Source: Acanthopleura granulata (lineage: Eukaryota > Mollusca > Polyplacophora > Chitonida > Chitonidae). Taken from it: a DNA stretch of 64,000 nt. The position numbers and the translations under genes were made by a program. Below are positions 35,071 through 47,800 of this stretch, one piece after another; positions within the stretch are counted from its first letter, which is position 1, and every line of letters begins with the position of its first letter. Location of the stretch: assembly GCA_016165875.1 (NCBI GenBank), contig JABBOT010000015.1:6987999-7051998 (forward strand). Reading direction: 5' to 3'. Under the pieces are notes generated by a model. The model worked only from the letters and a program-made list of their open reading frames with translations, did not search any database and was not told the DNA's origin.

Positions 35071-36283
35071 GGCGCTCTGGTTTGGTTTGCTTTTAATCCC
35101 TGTACCGATTTGATACGTTCACAGCGATAGTTACGCTGCACGGTTGTAGTTTGGATCTTCCCCAAACCCAGCGGCGTGTGAGACACATATAATGTCAAGC
35201 TAGGCCGTTCGGATTTAGACTATCTGTTTTAATAGTTATCCAGGTGAGTATACCAGCTAGGGTAAACATACACGGCATAGAGGCTACACAGGTAAGATAA
35301 CTAAGCCCCAGTCTTTATCTCACACGAAGACTTGGCCAACATAGATGTTTTACATCCTCTCCCGGTGCTGTCCCTACGTACACAGTTTTCGCAGGCCCCG
35401 GAGTCCAGCCGCCTCATTCCTTGTCATTCCTATATACGTAATACCAGTACCATTTACACACAGAGGTTTTCAAGCTGTCAGGTGCTGCGCAATCCACCTG
35501 TTCGCCTGCATGAATACTCACATGCAAACACAAAGGCTGTAGTGTAAAGTTAGGCTACGTTGTCTCGTACCGTTACCCGCTCGCAATTTAACATATGCAA
35601 ACAGGGTTGGTCAGTGTGGATGTTATCCTAACACCAACAGGGCCACTTTCATTTCACGGTCACTGTAAGCCTAATATAAGCAAGTGACTTTTACTATGCC
35701 ACACAATGATGAGCATACCTATGCATACATAGGCAGAATCAACATTTACTAAAGTGATGACTTGGCGACCGGTATACGAGAACTGGATCTACAAATGCAG
35801 ACTGAAATTTGCTCTGCGGTAGGTGAAATGTACAAGAAATGAAGAAAAGTTCATCAGTCATTTGCCATTAGTCAATAGTTTACTCCGGTTTCCTTCACTG
35901 CCTGTTGTCGCATATAAAGCAAAATTAGGCATAAGAGATTGGTTGCTAATATTCCCGGCTCATATATATTTTACCACGGCTCACCATCGAGAGATTCGTG
36001 ATCAATCTTTAATAATGGCACTTGCTTTTACATTGCTTGGCGCCCAGCAGTGAGGAATTAGAGCAAGAATACAGGACTGGTCGGTCCCGTGTCAGTATAA
36101 TGTGACTGGATGGGGTGTCCTCTCTGGTGTCTTTTGATGTTCCTGTTGCACTTTGGCGGCATGGATTTTCAAAGTTTCAAGAGGACACAGTATATACATG
36201 TATGCATTCTAAAGGCTCCTCCTCGTCAAATGACTGAAACATTGTCAGGCACGACATAAAACCCAAGCATACATACATACATA
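35071..36283. other. Upstream region of the SLC5 gene
   Basis: Contains the in-frame TGA (35119-35121) that bounds the SLC5 open frame, so the 5' untranslated region begins somewhere here. I see no clear TATA box or initiator and cannot place the transcription start. Confidence 0.4.
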
Positions 36284-36287
36284 CCTG

Positions 36288-36575
36288 TATTATGGTGGGA
36301 TGAAACCAGGCAGAACCCGGAGAAACCCATGACATTGCATCGACAATTTGCTGGCGAACCTAACCAAATAGGATTGGAGAGGAGACCAGCAAGACCTTGA
36401 AGCCCTTGCGTCGTTGATTTATTTAATCTGATTGCTGTTTCACGCCGTACTCAAGAATACTTCACTTACACGACGTCGGTCATCCTTGTGGTCGGAGGAA
36501 ACCGGAAAGGAAGCCAGCATGATCTGAACTTGAACTCACAGCGACCGGTAATTGGTGAGAGGCACCTCGGTAATT
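36288..36575 (-). mobile_element. Two adjacent SINE (main family) fragments
   Basis: 36288-36403 has TATTATGGTGGGATGAAACC and TTTGCTGGCGAACC. 36417-36575 starts with an ATTTATTT tail, then TTTCACGCCGTACTCAAGAA and GAACTTGAACTCACAGCGAC. Both read on the minus strand, the second lacking part of its body. Confidence 0.75.
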
Positions 36576-39500
36576 ATGCCTTACTGGCACGCTAACACCC
36601 TCTGGGTCTGTGCTCCACTCGCACGCTAACCTCTCGGTCTCGGGCAACCTCTCCCCCCACCTTCATCTTCATATTATTGAAACGTATAAATCATTAATAT
36701 ATAGAAGATTGTGTGTTGAAAGTACAATATACTCTGTTTACTCTGCCATAGAATTTGTGTAACCATCTCCAAAAACACCATATGCATAGCCAAGGGTTTG
36801 AGGTCATCTGGTATACTTGTATATGGTATCTGTATTGAGAGCAGATCTCCTTACAATAACGGCTCATATTAAGATACAAGCACAGATACAAGCACATATT
36901 TCTTTCGTTTATTGGTGTTTTAAGCTTCATGGTTCTGCATAGGTTGTGAATTTATTCCAGGATGTTTGGTATTAAGGTACCCGGCAAAAGATTTGATTGT
37001 TTGTTTGTTTGTTTGATTGGGGGTTAACAGCACTTCCAACATTATTTCGACCATACATCACAACGGTGTCTTCTTTTAGTATAAGACGAAACCAGTACCG
37101 ATGCCGACATTTATATGCCCACCAGCAGGCCTATATAAATGGTCCATTTCTCTTTATACGCTGTGCACCAAGCCATTTAATTCCAAGGTTATCGATGTTC
37201 AAGTCTTGGGTGCGGGCTTGACTCGATTTGGGCTTGACCCGCGGATATATCGCTTATGAAGCTTACATTCTTACCACTATATGCCACCACAGCCGTTACC
37301 TGTATAACTGACAACAGTTTCAGCGTCAGTTGAGGTCACAGTGAATTAACCAAGACGTTAAATGGCAATAGACGCCATTCTGCAATGACATGGACACTAC
37401 ACGGTAAGCCCTAAATCAGAGCGGCGTAAAAACTGTTAACCAATCTATTAACTCAACTGTTAACCGGTGTAAAGATTTAACCAAGTGCCTTAGCGTCAGA
37501 ATTCAGATGGCGTTACCCTGTATTGCTAACCGAACTATTATAGCTGGCATTTACGCGGTAACCAATAGCCATAGCTATATAGAGACACTATAATCTACAC
37601 CACGTCATCCACGAGAAAGTTTCACGAAATTTGATCTCATAAACCCTTGCTAAAGTAGGACATTTGGTGGAGATCAGATGTATGCATGTATTCAAGGAGT
37701 CTATACGCGGGATTTTATTCATGGTCATGCGCATTCTGTGCCGCCTAACAATGGGTAAACGATACCTCTATATTGCCAGCTTTTATATATACAATCACCC
37801 ATAAAATTGTATGCATAGGCCTGCCTCTTCTTTACCACGAAATGACCTGTATATCAAACTAAGGTTTAGTCGGCACAGAAGCACCTGCTGTATAGCCCTA
37901 TATCTTACAATGAGAGACAGCGAATTTTTCAATCCCGTCATGTTACGTTAGTGCGGATCAGGACCTTGAGCCACTGCTGAACCAAACACTGATTGTAGCG
38001 CTTGTACTGGTTTCTATTGTAGCATCGCGCTGTCTTCAATGTGACGTCGTTATGTAGAGTCGGGCGTTTGACGGGTCCCCATTACCTCCATACTTATTAA
38101 TATTTATGCCCGTGCACTTTGGGAATAAAATTAGGTGTGAATGGTCCATTTTTGTTTGTTATCAGTTTATGTACGGCATACTGTTTTCGGGACCTCTTTG
38201 AATTTCGCTTTTAACATGTGACAGGTGTTAACTGATGTGTGCCAAATCGACAACCCGAAGGACTTACCAAATGAATGAATATATGGCTGCCCTAACACAG
38301 AAATGGAGCATGAACCCGGATTTTACCAGCAATACCTTAAAAAAAAGAGTTCGATTTAGGATGATCTTTTATAGCTGTTAAAAACTTACAGACACCACGT
38401 TAACTGTATCCTAAGTTAAGATCTAAATCTTTCATTTTTGTAGAGTCGGCCAGGTTTAACGTCAGAGGAAGTCGAAATGCACCATGCACCGTTCTTAATT
38501 CGCCAGGTCTGAATACTTGACAAACCTCCTGACTTAATGCCGCAGTGGAGATAACGGTAGGAAGAGTCGGATACACGTCCAAGTTGGCCTGAAGTCTTAC
38601 AATCCTAGCTGACCAATACTATGATTTACATGATTGAAGAAAAAACGCAAACACATGTACCTGAAATATAAGCACTATTTTAATGATACAAGAAAGCATT
38701 CCCGTGAACAACCGTCTTCTCTACTCAACACATACGGCAACACAGTGAGTCTTCTCGTCGATTTCATGAAGCATAGTTCTACTTAATGCAACGTACAGCA
38801 CTTAGCTCAGCGTACTTTATGTCTGTCTAACAAAACTTGCCATGGCACTTAAGACATACTTACCTTAAGTGTGCTTTAATAATGAAACTGAGACCGCTCT
38901 GATTTCAGGAGTCTTTCTTACTGCTAAGTAGGCGTTAGCCAAAGGAACTTCATTCATACCTCTACAACATACATTAAATACACTCCACCGGAGAATTTCT
39001 ATATTGCGACTTTTACAAGCCTGGAATTGATAAAGTAGCTTAGCATGTTGTAAACTTAAACGTAAGTAAAAGACGACAAACTGGGTTTGGAAAATCGCGT
39101 TTTTCTCAACATTTTTGCCACATGTATAAACTCATGAATATTCAATTCAGGGCGGTCCGTTTTCTGAGCTGTCACTCAAGAACATGCATAGGACCCCAAT
39201 ATTGTTCCAAAAAGTCAACTGGATGACGTAAACATCGGTTACATACGTTCAGTCTTTCTGTGACGTCATGAAGTCACCAGTGCTTTCGCACCTATTGTTC
39301 ACGAAGTTTGCCAAGCGACCCTCTACATCCATATATGGTCATGCTCATTACTTTTTGTGCATACATTAACTGTCGTAGTTCAGGTTGAAATGGAACGTTT
39401 TGGAAAAGTAATTATTGCTTAAAAGCAAAAAATCGCAAGATGCCGAGGGTGATATTTTCTGAAAGTGCAAAAGTGGGCTATTGAAGGAAAAATACGAAAT

Positions 39501-40156
39501 TGCCAACTTGAATTGACTGAACCGAAAATTTGGGATAATTCTCCGATATAGTCCCTTTAATTGCCATGGCTGTTAAGAGACCATTTAGCTATGTGCACTT
39601 CATGAAACCCGGCCCTGTAGAACATACGTATGTTAGCTGATGCTTACTTAGCTTAAGTGCGTTGCATGAAACCAAGGCCTCATCGACTTGAACACATGTT
39701 AGAAAAGCACTGGGGTAGTATTTTAACGCCAAATTAGTAAACAAAAGAAACAATGTACCGGTGGAAACTATGGGTTTCTTATTCAATATTGGATATTAAA
39801 TCACCGCACGATACATGGATATAAATATGTACTTGGTTAAAATTCCGGTGCTTTTCTAAAAGTAGATGAATGCTAAACATATGTGAAACAAATCATGCAC
39901 CATGCAAAAGTCAAAGCTGTACTTGTCTTAAAAACCATTGTCATTATATGTATGTATAAATATGTGCCGAACCTTTAAAACAAGACCACTAAGTTCTGCA
40001 CAGCGCTATACTTATTAAAATCATCTTTTAAACCGCTAAGCGTAAATCTCTATACATATAGTAACTCGCATTACCTCAGATTTGCGCAGAAACTGAAAGC
40101 TTGTGCATCATGGCACCAGGGATAATATAACAACGCACATGCTGGTGATACGGAGA
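36576..40156. other. Intergenic, no supported gene
   Basis: A 60-codon minus-strand frame at 38400-38582 has fairly ordinary protein composition but no match I recognise and no clear splice sites. Short modules with TTCATGAA and AAGTGCACTTCAT recur near 38755-38885 and 39580-39685, and also near 30270-30365 inside the SLC5 gene; they look like small dispersed foldback sequences. Confidence 0.4.
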
Positions 40157-40388
40157 TAAATACCACAAGGACCGGCTACAAGGTTTCCAAATACCACAAA
40201 GGCTTCCAAATACCACTAAGTCCCGGCTACAAGGTTCCAAATACCACAAAGTCCCCGCTACAAGGTTTCCAAATACCACAAAGTCCCCGCTACAAGGTTT
40301 CAAAATACCATAAATTTCCCGCTACAAGGTTTCCAAATACCACAAAGTTCCGGCTACCAGGTTTCCAAATGCCACAACGCCCCGCTAA
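40157..40388. repeat. 32-bp tandem array
   Basis: About seven units of AAATACCACAAAGTCCCCGC followed by TACAAGGTTTCC, with point changes and one shortened unit. Frames across it give repetitive peptides (LWYLEPCSR type) with no sign of selection. Confidence 0.92.
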
Positions 40389-40862
40389 GGAGATTTCTAC
40401 GTCAATACGCCAAAACCCAAAGCCCCACAAGTGCATGTAACGCACGTAACACAAGTCATCACACAATCTAAAATGACCAATACAGGACCAGTAACCGGTG
40501 GTAAACTTTGAAACCTTGAAGGTATTCTTGACTTCTTTGTGGAATAATATGTGCGAGGCGTTTCTGCTCCACACTCCCGCGGTACAGGTCTCCCGGATAT
40601 TTGGTCATACCGGATGAACATCAGCAGGGGGTTTCCATCAACTCTGAACAGAAGACACAGATACACAGTGTACAAAACTACCACAACATTACGCCAAACT
40701 ATCCCTGCCCATCTATTATAATGCTCCACAAAAATGCAGTTAACACCTTGTTGCTTTATGTAGGCCATTCTGAAATCGTTAAAGTTAGCATACTTACGGC
40801 TATTTTTTAGGGGGGGGGGGGGTTGGTTTAACTGCTGTTACCAGCATGTCTCAAACTGTTAA

Positions 40863-41457
40863 AGGGACATGGTCGCCCAGATTTGGGGTATTTTAGTGTT
40901 ATTACAGAATGACATGAGCATAAGGTATTTCTCTCAAGAAGTAAAAGTTAGAAGCTTTTCGTTAATCCCACCCTCAGCGTTAGGTGTACGTTAAGTGAAT
41001 GTGTAAAAATAGCAAAAAAGAAACTGGAAACTGCAAAGTATGCCAGGATATTTAAATGAGGAACTAGCAATTCTGAGGAACTTGAACATGCGTACAGTGC
41101 TCGGTAAACTTCATATGTAAACAAACGTGGCTGATGGCACGCGTAAGTGAAGAACTTACGGCTCTCTCTTAACAGGATCGGCCAAAAAGAGGCGTGAAAC
41201 AGAGTTCAGCAGGTTGACAAGCTAGTCTAAAGTTGTAACTAGTGATCAGTTGTCGCAAAACTACACTGCTTGACAGGAGGGTGCAAATGTTGTTGTTGTT
41301 GTAGCGGTGTTATAACGTCGAACATGGCCCGTCCTCTTTGTGCTGAATTCGAATAAAGACAGAACTTGTCCGGGTTGGTACAAGCTACATTTTTTATTTC
41401 AGTGTGACTGATTTCATTTGTGAACAAACTTTAAAACTTCGCTAAGACCATGTCTCT
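40863..41457 (+). mobile_element. TTAA-type terminal-inverted-repeat element, copy 3 (inverted, shorter)
   Basis: TTAA at 40859-40862 is followed by AGGGACATGGTCGCCCAG. The other end is AAGACCATGTCTCT followed by TCAA, a changed TTAA. The order of internal blocks is that of copy 2 reversed. The block homologous to the basic reading frame is now on the plus strand (ATGGCACGCGTAAGTG at 41132) and is disrupted. It lies just beyond the 3' end of the bromodomain gene. Confidence 0.75.
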
Positions 41458-41560
41458 TCAATGTGAAAGATGTTAAAAAGTCGAGTAAAGTTCATCAGAC
41501 AGACAACTCAACGTGGAAATGGAATGCAATGAAATAAAGTTTACTTGCTCAAACACAACA

Positions 41561-41566
41561 TTTATT
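41561..41566 (-). promoter_or_regulatory. Candidate poly(A) signal of the bromodomain gene
   Basis: AATAAA on the minus strand, 194 nt after the TAA stop at 41760-41762. It is the first such hexamer after the stop and would give a short 3' untranslated region ending before the TTAA element. Confidence 0.5.
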
Positions 41567-41759
41567 TCAGATTCAAGTCCAATTTTAGTATATAGGAGGA
41601 TGTTGACACTGGCGACTGCCTTCGCCATGTCTGCGAAAATGCACCATTTCCATACTGATTCAGCGTTGAAAAACGTTATTCAGATGACGCCATTGCTTTT
41701 TGAGACCTAAAGTGGTTTGTGGGATTAACCCTCACTCCCCGCTCCCCTATTTCCATTTT

Positions 41760-41864
41760 TTACGACACAGTACCTGATACGTCAATGTCTGGGAAAGTGC
41801 TGCGGAGCTCCTTGGCCAAGTATCCTTCAACCATGGTTGCTGCCACCAGAAGTTTGTGTGATAT
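41760..41864 (-). CDS. Bromodomain gene exon 6 (helix αC and stop)
   Basis: 34 codons (1571-1604) and TAA. The acceptor TTTTGTTCCAAG gives phase 0: ISHKLLVAATMVEGYL then AKELRSTFPDIDVSGTVS. An internal GTACTG could serve as donor two codons after DIDV, but the frame closes naturally four codons on, so this is taken as the last exon. Confidence 0.85.
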   Translation of the reverse strand: MSHKLLVAATMVEGYLAKELRSTFPDIDVSGTVS

Positions 41865-44800
41865 CTTGGAACAAAAGACATAGTCAGATTTCATCTAGTT
41901 ATTTATTTGACTGGTGTCTTATGCTGTACTCAAGAATATTTCACTTATACGACGGCCGCCACCATTACGGTGGGAGAAAACCGGGTAGAGCCCAGGGAAA
42001 CCCACGAACATCCGCAGGTTGCTGGCAGACCTTCCCAGGATGTAAGCCAGAGGAAGCCATCATGAGCTGCATTTGAACTCACAGCGTCCGCATTGAGAGT
42101 GACCTGGGTTATTGCGCCGGGCTGGTGCGTTAATCCCCTCGCCCACTGAGGCCCTGTCAGACTTTTTGTCAGCCAACGTATTATTACAGCATAAACCCAA
42201 ACTTTCATTTTTGTCATAATGGTCTAAGACAACTCTTATTATTAAAATAAAACATTATTTAGGAAAGTCACATTTTTAGCGTAGTACAGTGTTTTGAAGT
42301 GAAGACTTATTCTACTAAAGTCTAAGACAATACTGAGGGCCCGGTCCATTTCGGCAAAACTTCGCAAACCAATTTTTCGGAACTATTCTCGTAAAACACA
42401 CGTTGCCTTATGGTTCCATAACCTGTAAAAAGGTTTGTATTTTCCACGAAAAAAGAAAACATCACGAGAAATTTGACACAGACTACCATAATAATACACC
42501 TACTCATTGAAGTGACGAAGTAAGACAATTTTAGCGACAATGACACATCGTAATAAAAGTATATATTTTGAGTTAGTTTAAGGCATTCTACGGGTAAATA
42601 TAGAGGCGAATCATACCTGAAGTGGGTTTGGCCTGTGGTACAGACGACAATTGTTAAAGACAAGCTTCATGTCCGACACAAACTCCTTCACGCTGGAGTA
42701 ATCTCCCTTCCTGAGCTTCGAAGCTATAAGGCGGAAGTACATCGGGTTCTTCACCACATTGAAATAATCCGGCACCTGCAGTTATTACGATATCACACAT
42801 ATGATACTGATTTGAGCGAAAAGTAAATCTTTCCTTTGCAATGAAACAGCGACAGTACTGTTTAAAAATTTAACACGTTGGGCTGAATATATTTTCTACT
42901 TACTAGGCCTACCGGTAATGCATTTATATATTTTAGATATGTTACCAATAATGTGATATTGTCAAACCTCTGCCAGAACAAAATGTACTGGATGAGAGGG
43001 TTGCATCTTTCTCTCATTTAGGAAAACATTATTGTAAGAAATCTTGGAAGAAAACGGTTGGGTAAGTTAAAATAAGAAAATGGTATAAAACAATAAAACA
43101 AAACGCCGCACTCCAGAATATTTCAATTCTAAAACGGCCGCGAGCATTATGATGGAAGGAAACCGGGTAGGGCCCGGGGGAAACCCACGACCATCCCCAG
43201 GTTGCTGGCGGATCTTCCAGAAATGAAAACAGATTGCGAAAACTTCAAAAAATATATATTTCAACGTGTATTTCATGTATGTAAAATTTTTGTTTTTAAG
43301 TCAGTATTTAACGACATACAATAATACCTGGTCTCGGCGAATTTCAAATCTGAACGGCTCACTCCACGCGAAATTGTAAACGCGGTCAAGCACTTTGAAA
43401 CAGCCCTGAAACAACAACAAGAGCAAAACATGATACACTTGTTAAAAGAGCGACACTCCATTTTCCTCTGTGATTAAAGAAAAGGTTAACGAAAAAATCA
43501 ATATAGCCTGGATTGTCTTTTTGTTGTTGTTGTTTTTTTTAATTATAACATATATAATTCTTTCCAGGATATAAGTACTTTGCTTTCTCAAGTTTCGCAA
43601 GATAGTACGGGAAAAAATCTTTCTGTCGCTTCTGCGTTGCTCAATGCATGAAAGCCACGTCAGGCAAACTTCTGGAAGGATCGACTACCACAGCCAAAGT
43701 TAGGCGAGGGTCCAGGGGCCGCATAGGCTCCGGAAGCCCCGCACACCCAGATGCTCGGAGACGCATTCTGATCAATATTAAGGAATTAAACTGAAGTACT
43801 GAAAATGTCGATATATACATAAAGTGTATAATTAGAGTTTACCTATTTTTGTTTATTTATTTATTTATTTCATTGGTGTTTTACGCCGTACTCAAGAATA
43901 TTTCACTTATACGACGGCGGACGGCATTATGGTGGGAAGAAACCGGGCAGAGCCCAGGTGAAACCCACGACCATACACACGTTGCTGGCAAACCTTCCCT
44001 ACGGCCGGAGAGGAAGCCAGCATGAGCTGGCATTGAACTCACAGCGGCCGCATTGGTGGGAGGCTTCGGGTCATTGTGCTGCGTTAGCGCGCTAACCGAC
44101 TGAGCCACGGAGGCCCCCGACTTATTTTTGGCTGGTTCCTTTACAATATCCTGTTCAGAAGTTTGGCTGTCAAATATTATGCTACATTAGCAGATATATA
44201 TTCTGAAATATTGATTCATGTCAGTGGTGATTGTATTATAAATAAAAGTAAGATTCTATCTTTATGTTAAGTTCTGTCATTAGCCTGTCAATAGAAATAA
44301 GGTATGTGCATGGGAAAAGAAATATTCTTGTACTTTAATCACAGACATGGAGGCCTCCGTGGCCGAGGTGGGTACGCGCCAGCGAGGCGTTAGGACCCTG
44401 GGCCTCTCACCAATGCGATCCCTGTGAGTTCAAGTCTCACTTCCTCTGCGGCCGTACGTGGGAAGGTCCGATAGCAGTGGTGAGCGAGGAAGGAAACAAC
44501 TTTCTCACTTTTAGGTCTTAAGTGCGACCTAGCCCAGGACTAAAACTGTAGTGTTTAGATTTGTGCTTGGCACGTATGAACACAGCAATATCACTCACAT
44601 ACCTGGTCGATTTGTTACATTGTACTTGGTTTCATTTTGCTGCTGTTAGCTACATTTGTTTTAAACTTTAATAACCTTTGTGTTTTGAAACAGAAGAAAA
44701 TAAATTTGAATCTTTTCACTGGGGAAACTCTAACAAACTGCTAAATCACTCACGGCAAATGCAGACAGGAAGAAGCATTTTATCATGTATACTTATCTCT

Positions 44801-47800
44801 GACATGTCGCGTATATAGCTTAAAAAGTCAGCACAGGGAATTCCCCTGACTTTTAATTTTTATAATAACAGCAATTGGATCGGATGATTCACGTCCACGT
44901 TTCAAGTTATTTCCCGATTAAATGTTGACATCAGTTAGACCTCTAAGTAATAATACGAGACTTGAATCAAAATCAATCAAACAGACTTTAAGAAAACGGC
45001 CCAAACACTACTACATTCTCAAGAAGAAATGTACAATCAGTGTTTCTCATTTATTTACATTTGAGGTGGAAAAATTATAATTGAAAAACAATGACTAACT
45101 TTAGGTATCCATCTACTCCCTCATTCACATATACTTTTGGTACAAACGTATCCTAAAAATAAAATCACACCCTTACATGTTACAAAAGGAAGTATTATGA
45201 AGGTACGGTGAAGTGCTATACCATGTGCCCCGTAGCCGTAATATATAGCGTACATATAATAAGTATGACTATATCTCTCAATTTGTCGTAGCTTCTCTTG
45301 ATACATATTTATATGCCACTCTCTCCGTTTCTATGTTTGAGAAGATTGTGTGATGAGATACTTTTATTTCTCGCTTATCTATCAACACAATGCTGTGAAA
45401 CTTGGCACACATGTAGCTAAATACCTAAGTTAAAAAACCATCCCACGGATTTTTGAGATCTTTTCTAGTTTGAAAGATATTAGTCAAAGAACATCAATGT
45501 TTTAAATTTTTGAAAGTTTTAACATTAAATGATCACTCAGAACAATCTAAGATAAAGATTACAAATCTGTGGGACCGTTTTTAGTTTAAATAGTAAATCA
45601 TCCACTTGAGCAAGAAAATTTTAAAACTTTGAAAACTGGCGAAAATATAGCAATCTGATAAACAAAGTTTTCAAAATTTTTCAAACATTCTCTTTATTTT
45701 GAATAATATTAAAAGTGGGTAAATTTTAAAGCTTTTAGAATATATATACATATGGCCATATTTGATCAATATTTTGGGTTACACAAGGCACACTGTGAAA
45801 TTTTTCCCGCTTAGGGTTCTAGTATCCTTAACCAGAGTTGTTAATCGGGGTTGTTATGACGTTGTAAGCTAGATTTACACGAATGTTGGCTATGGGCAAG
45901 CACATTACTCTTGGTCAGAATTTACAGTGAAGAAAATTTGTGATGTTCCTTTGTCTGGTGAAACATGTCCCGTACAGATGTAACTTAGAACACGGCATGA
46001 GCAAAAGATGACTTCAGTATATAACATCTGACAGTCTTGTTAAAGTGCAAGGAGACCCACCTGACGGCGCTCTTCACTGAGTCCTCTCCTCTTTCTTGGG
46101 CGGATAACCTCTTCCGAGGACGATTCATCCAGGCGGTCCCCAGCTGACGTGACATCTAGAAGACTGGACGGCACCGATTCGGCATTCGTCCTCCTCACAG
46201 GCCGCGGCTCCGCTTCCGACACTGATCCATCAGAGATGACAGTGGGGTGACAAGCATTTGACACGGAGGCCCTTCCTCGCGAAAGCCGTTTCTTTTCAGT
46301 CGGAAACACTTCAACTGTTGCTTTTCGTTTGTGACCCCCGCCTTGGAGTCTACCTCGTCTTCTTCCGCGATGCGTGGCTCTTGTTTGGTCATTGCGAAGA
46401 CTGTCCTGTTCACAGTTTTCTTCACTTATCCTCTCAAGCAGCGCCTGGCAGGTTCCCTGTTCATCTACCTGACCAGTCTGGGAAGGGAATTGCATGTCAG
46501 GCAGAGACGTAACTCCCAAAGCCAGCTTTCTCTTGTAACGAACGCTCTCAGATTTCTTGGTACACTTGGAAACAGCTTTCTTTCGACCATCCAACTGTGA
46601 TTCACCACCTGACCGAATTATAGAAATGAAAATATTACCAAACTGTACATAAATTTCAATATTTTTTTCTCCTTAAGGTGATACATAAGAACAGCAGAGT
46701 GGCCATGCTATTACCATTAAATGTTATTTGCCGCTGCAATAATCAACAGCTGGCAAACACGTGTTTGGCACTGGTTTATACACAACAACACGAGGTCTGT
46801 CGCTTGTATCGCACAATAATTACATATTTTCCTTCTGTAATTCTAACCGGGTCAGAATGGAATTACCGCGGTTTTTCGTAAAATAAGCAGCGTTTATGGC
46901 ACATGGTGGAGAAGTCAGGTTTAATGAGAAATATATTTACTGTACTGTATATAAAATATATTCACTAAAAAAACCATCAAAACAAAATGCGCACTTTTAA
47001 AGCCTGAAATGTATACCCAGCATACCTTTTGGACCAGCGTTTCTTTCCTGTGTTCCTATAGAGCTTTCAGACAAACTTGAGTCTGGTGACAAGTTCGAAT
47101 ATTTCTCCCCGAAAACCTGGTCAAGGTCACAGGGCAAAGGTTCGGTGGCACCATCCCTCACTCTACATGGGGCGTGGTGCTTCGTGCAGTCATTGAATTT
47201 ACCCCTATTAGGGTTGAACAGCGTCTCCAGACTGACCTTGCTCTCTTTGCCAGTGTCAATTAGGAAGCGTTGTCCGCCAGAACCTAACAATACATCAGAC
47301 TGAGTTTCAGACGTTTCACCAACAACCCCCTGTACAGGAGAGATGGGTGAACCCCTATTTACCATCTTTGCTCGAGATCTCCGGCCAGCAGATCTTGACC
47401 TTGTCTTTTGCCACCTTGCATTCTGCGTGACAAGCACCTCCTCGTAACGACACTCAGAAGAAGTCTCGGTCATTATGCTCAGGTCAAAATCCACGGTGGA
47501 CGGCCTTTTTGCGCAGTTTTCCGTCCACTGTAAATCTTCCTTTCGCCTAGAAAAACCAGCAAGTTTGGGAAGCTCGCTGGTTTGTACCTGTGAGGATGTG
47601 GCGGGATACTTTCCGACGTCAATAAAATCATCGCCATTTTCGGAGCCTTCTTTACCGATGACACCGGAAACAGAAGCTTTAACCTCGTAGCAATTAGAAG
47701 TGGAGGGATTTTCAATAGTTTGGTCAACATGTTTTTCCGCTTCGCCTAATGTCTTCCTTTTCTTGGTATTTGATCGACAACAAGCCATGGTAGGTGTTGC

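Noticed and set aside
38400..38582. A coding exon between the two genes
   Set aside because: Composition is plausible, but no motif and no in-phase splice partners were found.
40157..40388. A CRISPR-like array
   Set aside because: Units are directly adjacent tandem copies without unique spacers, and the DNA is from an animal.
45100..45160. Possible extra exon of the bromodomain gene encoding DTFVPKVYVNEGVDGYLK
   Set aside because: It has an acceptor-like ATTTTTAG, but the only nearby donors (GTTAGT, GTATAT) break the phase or give a tiny exon. Exons 3 and 4 already join in phase 0 without it.
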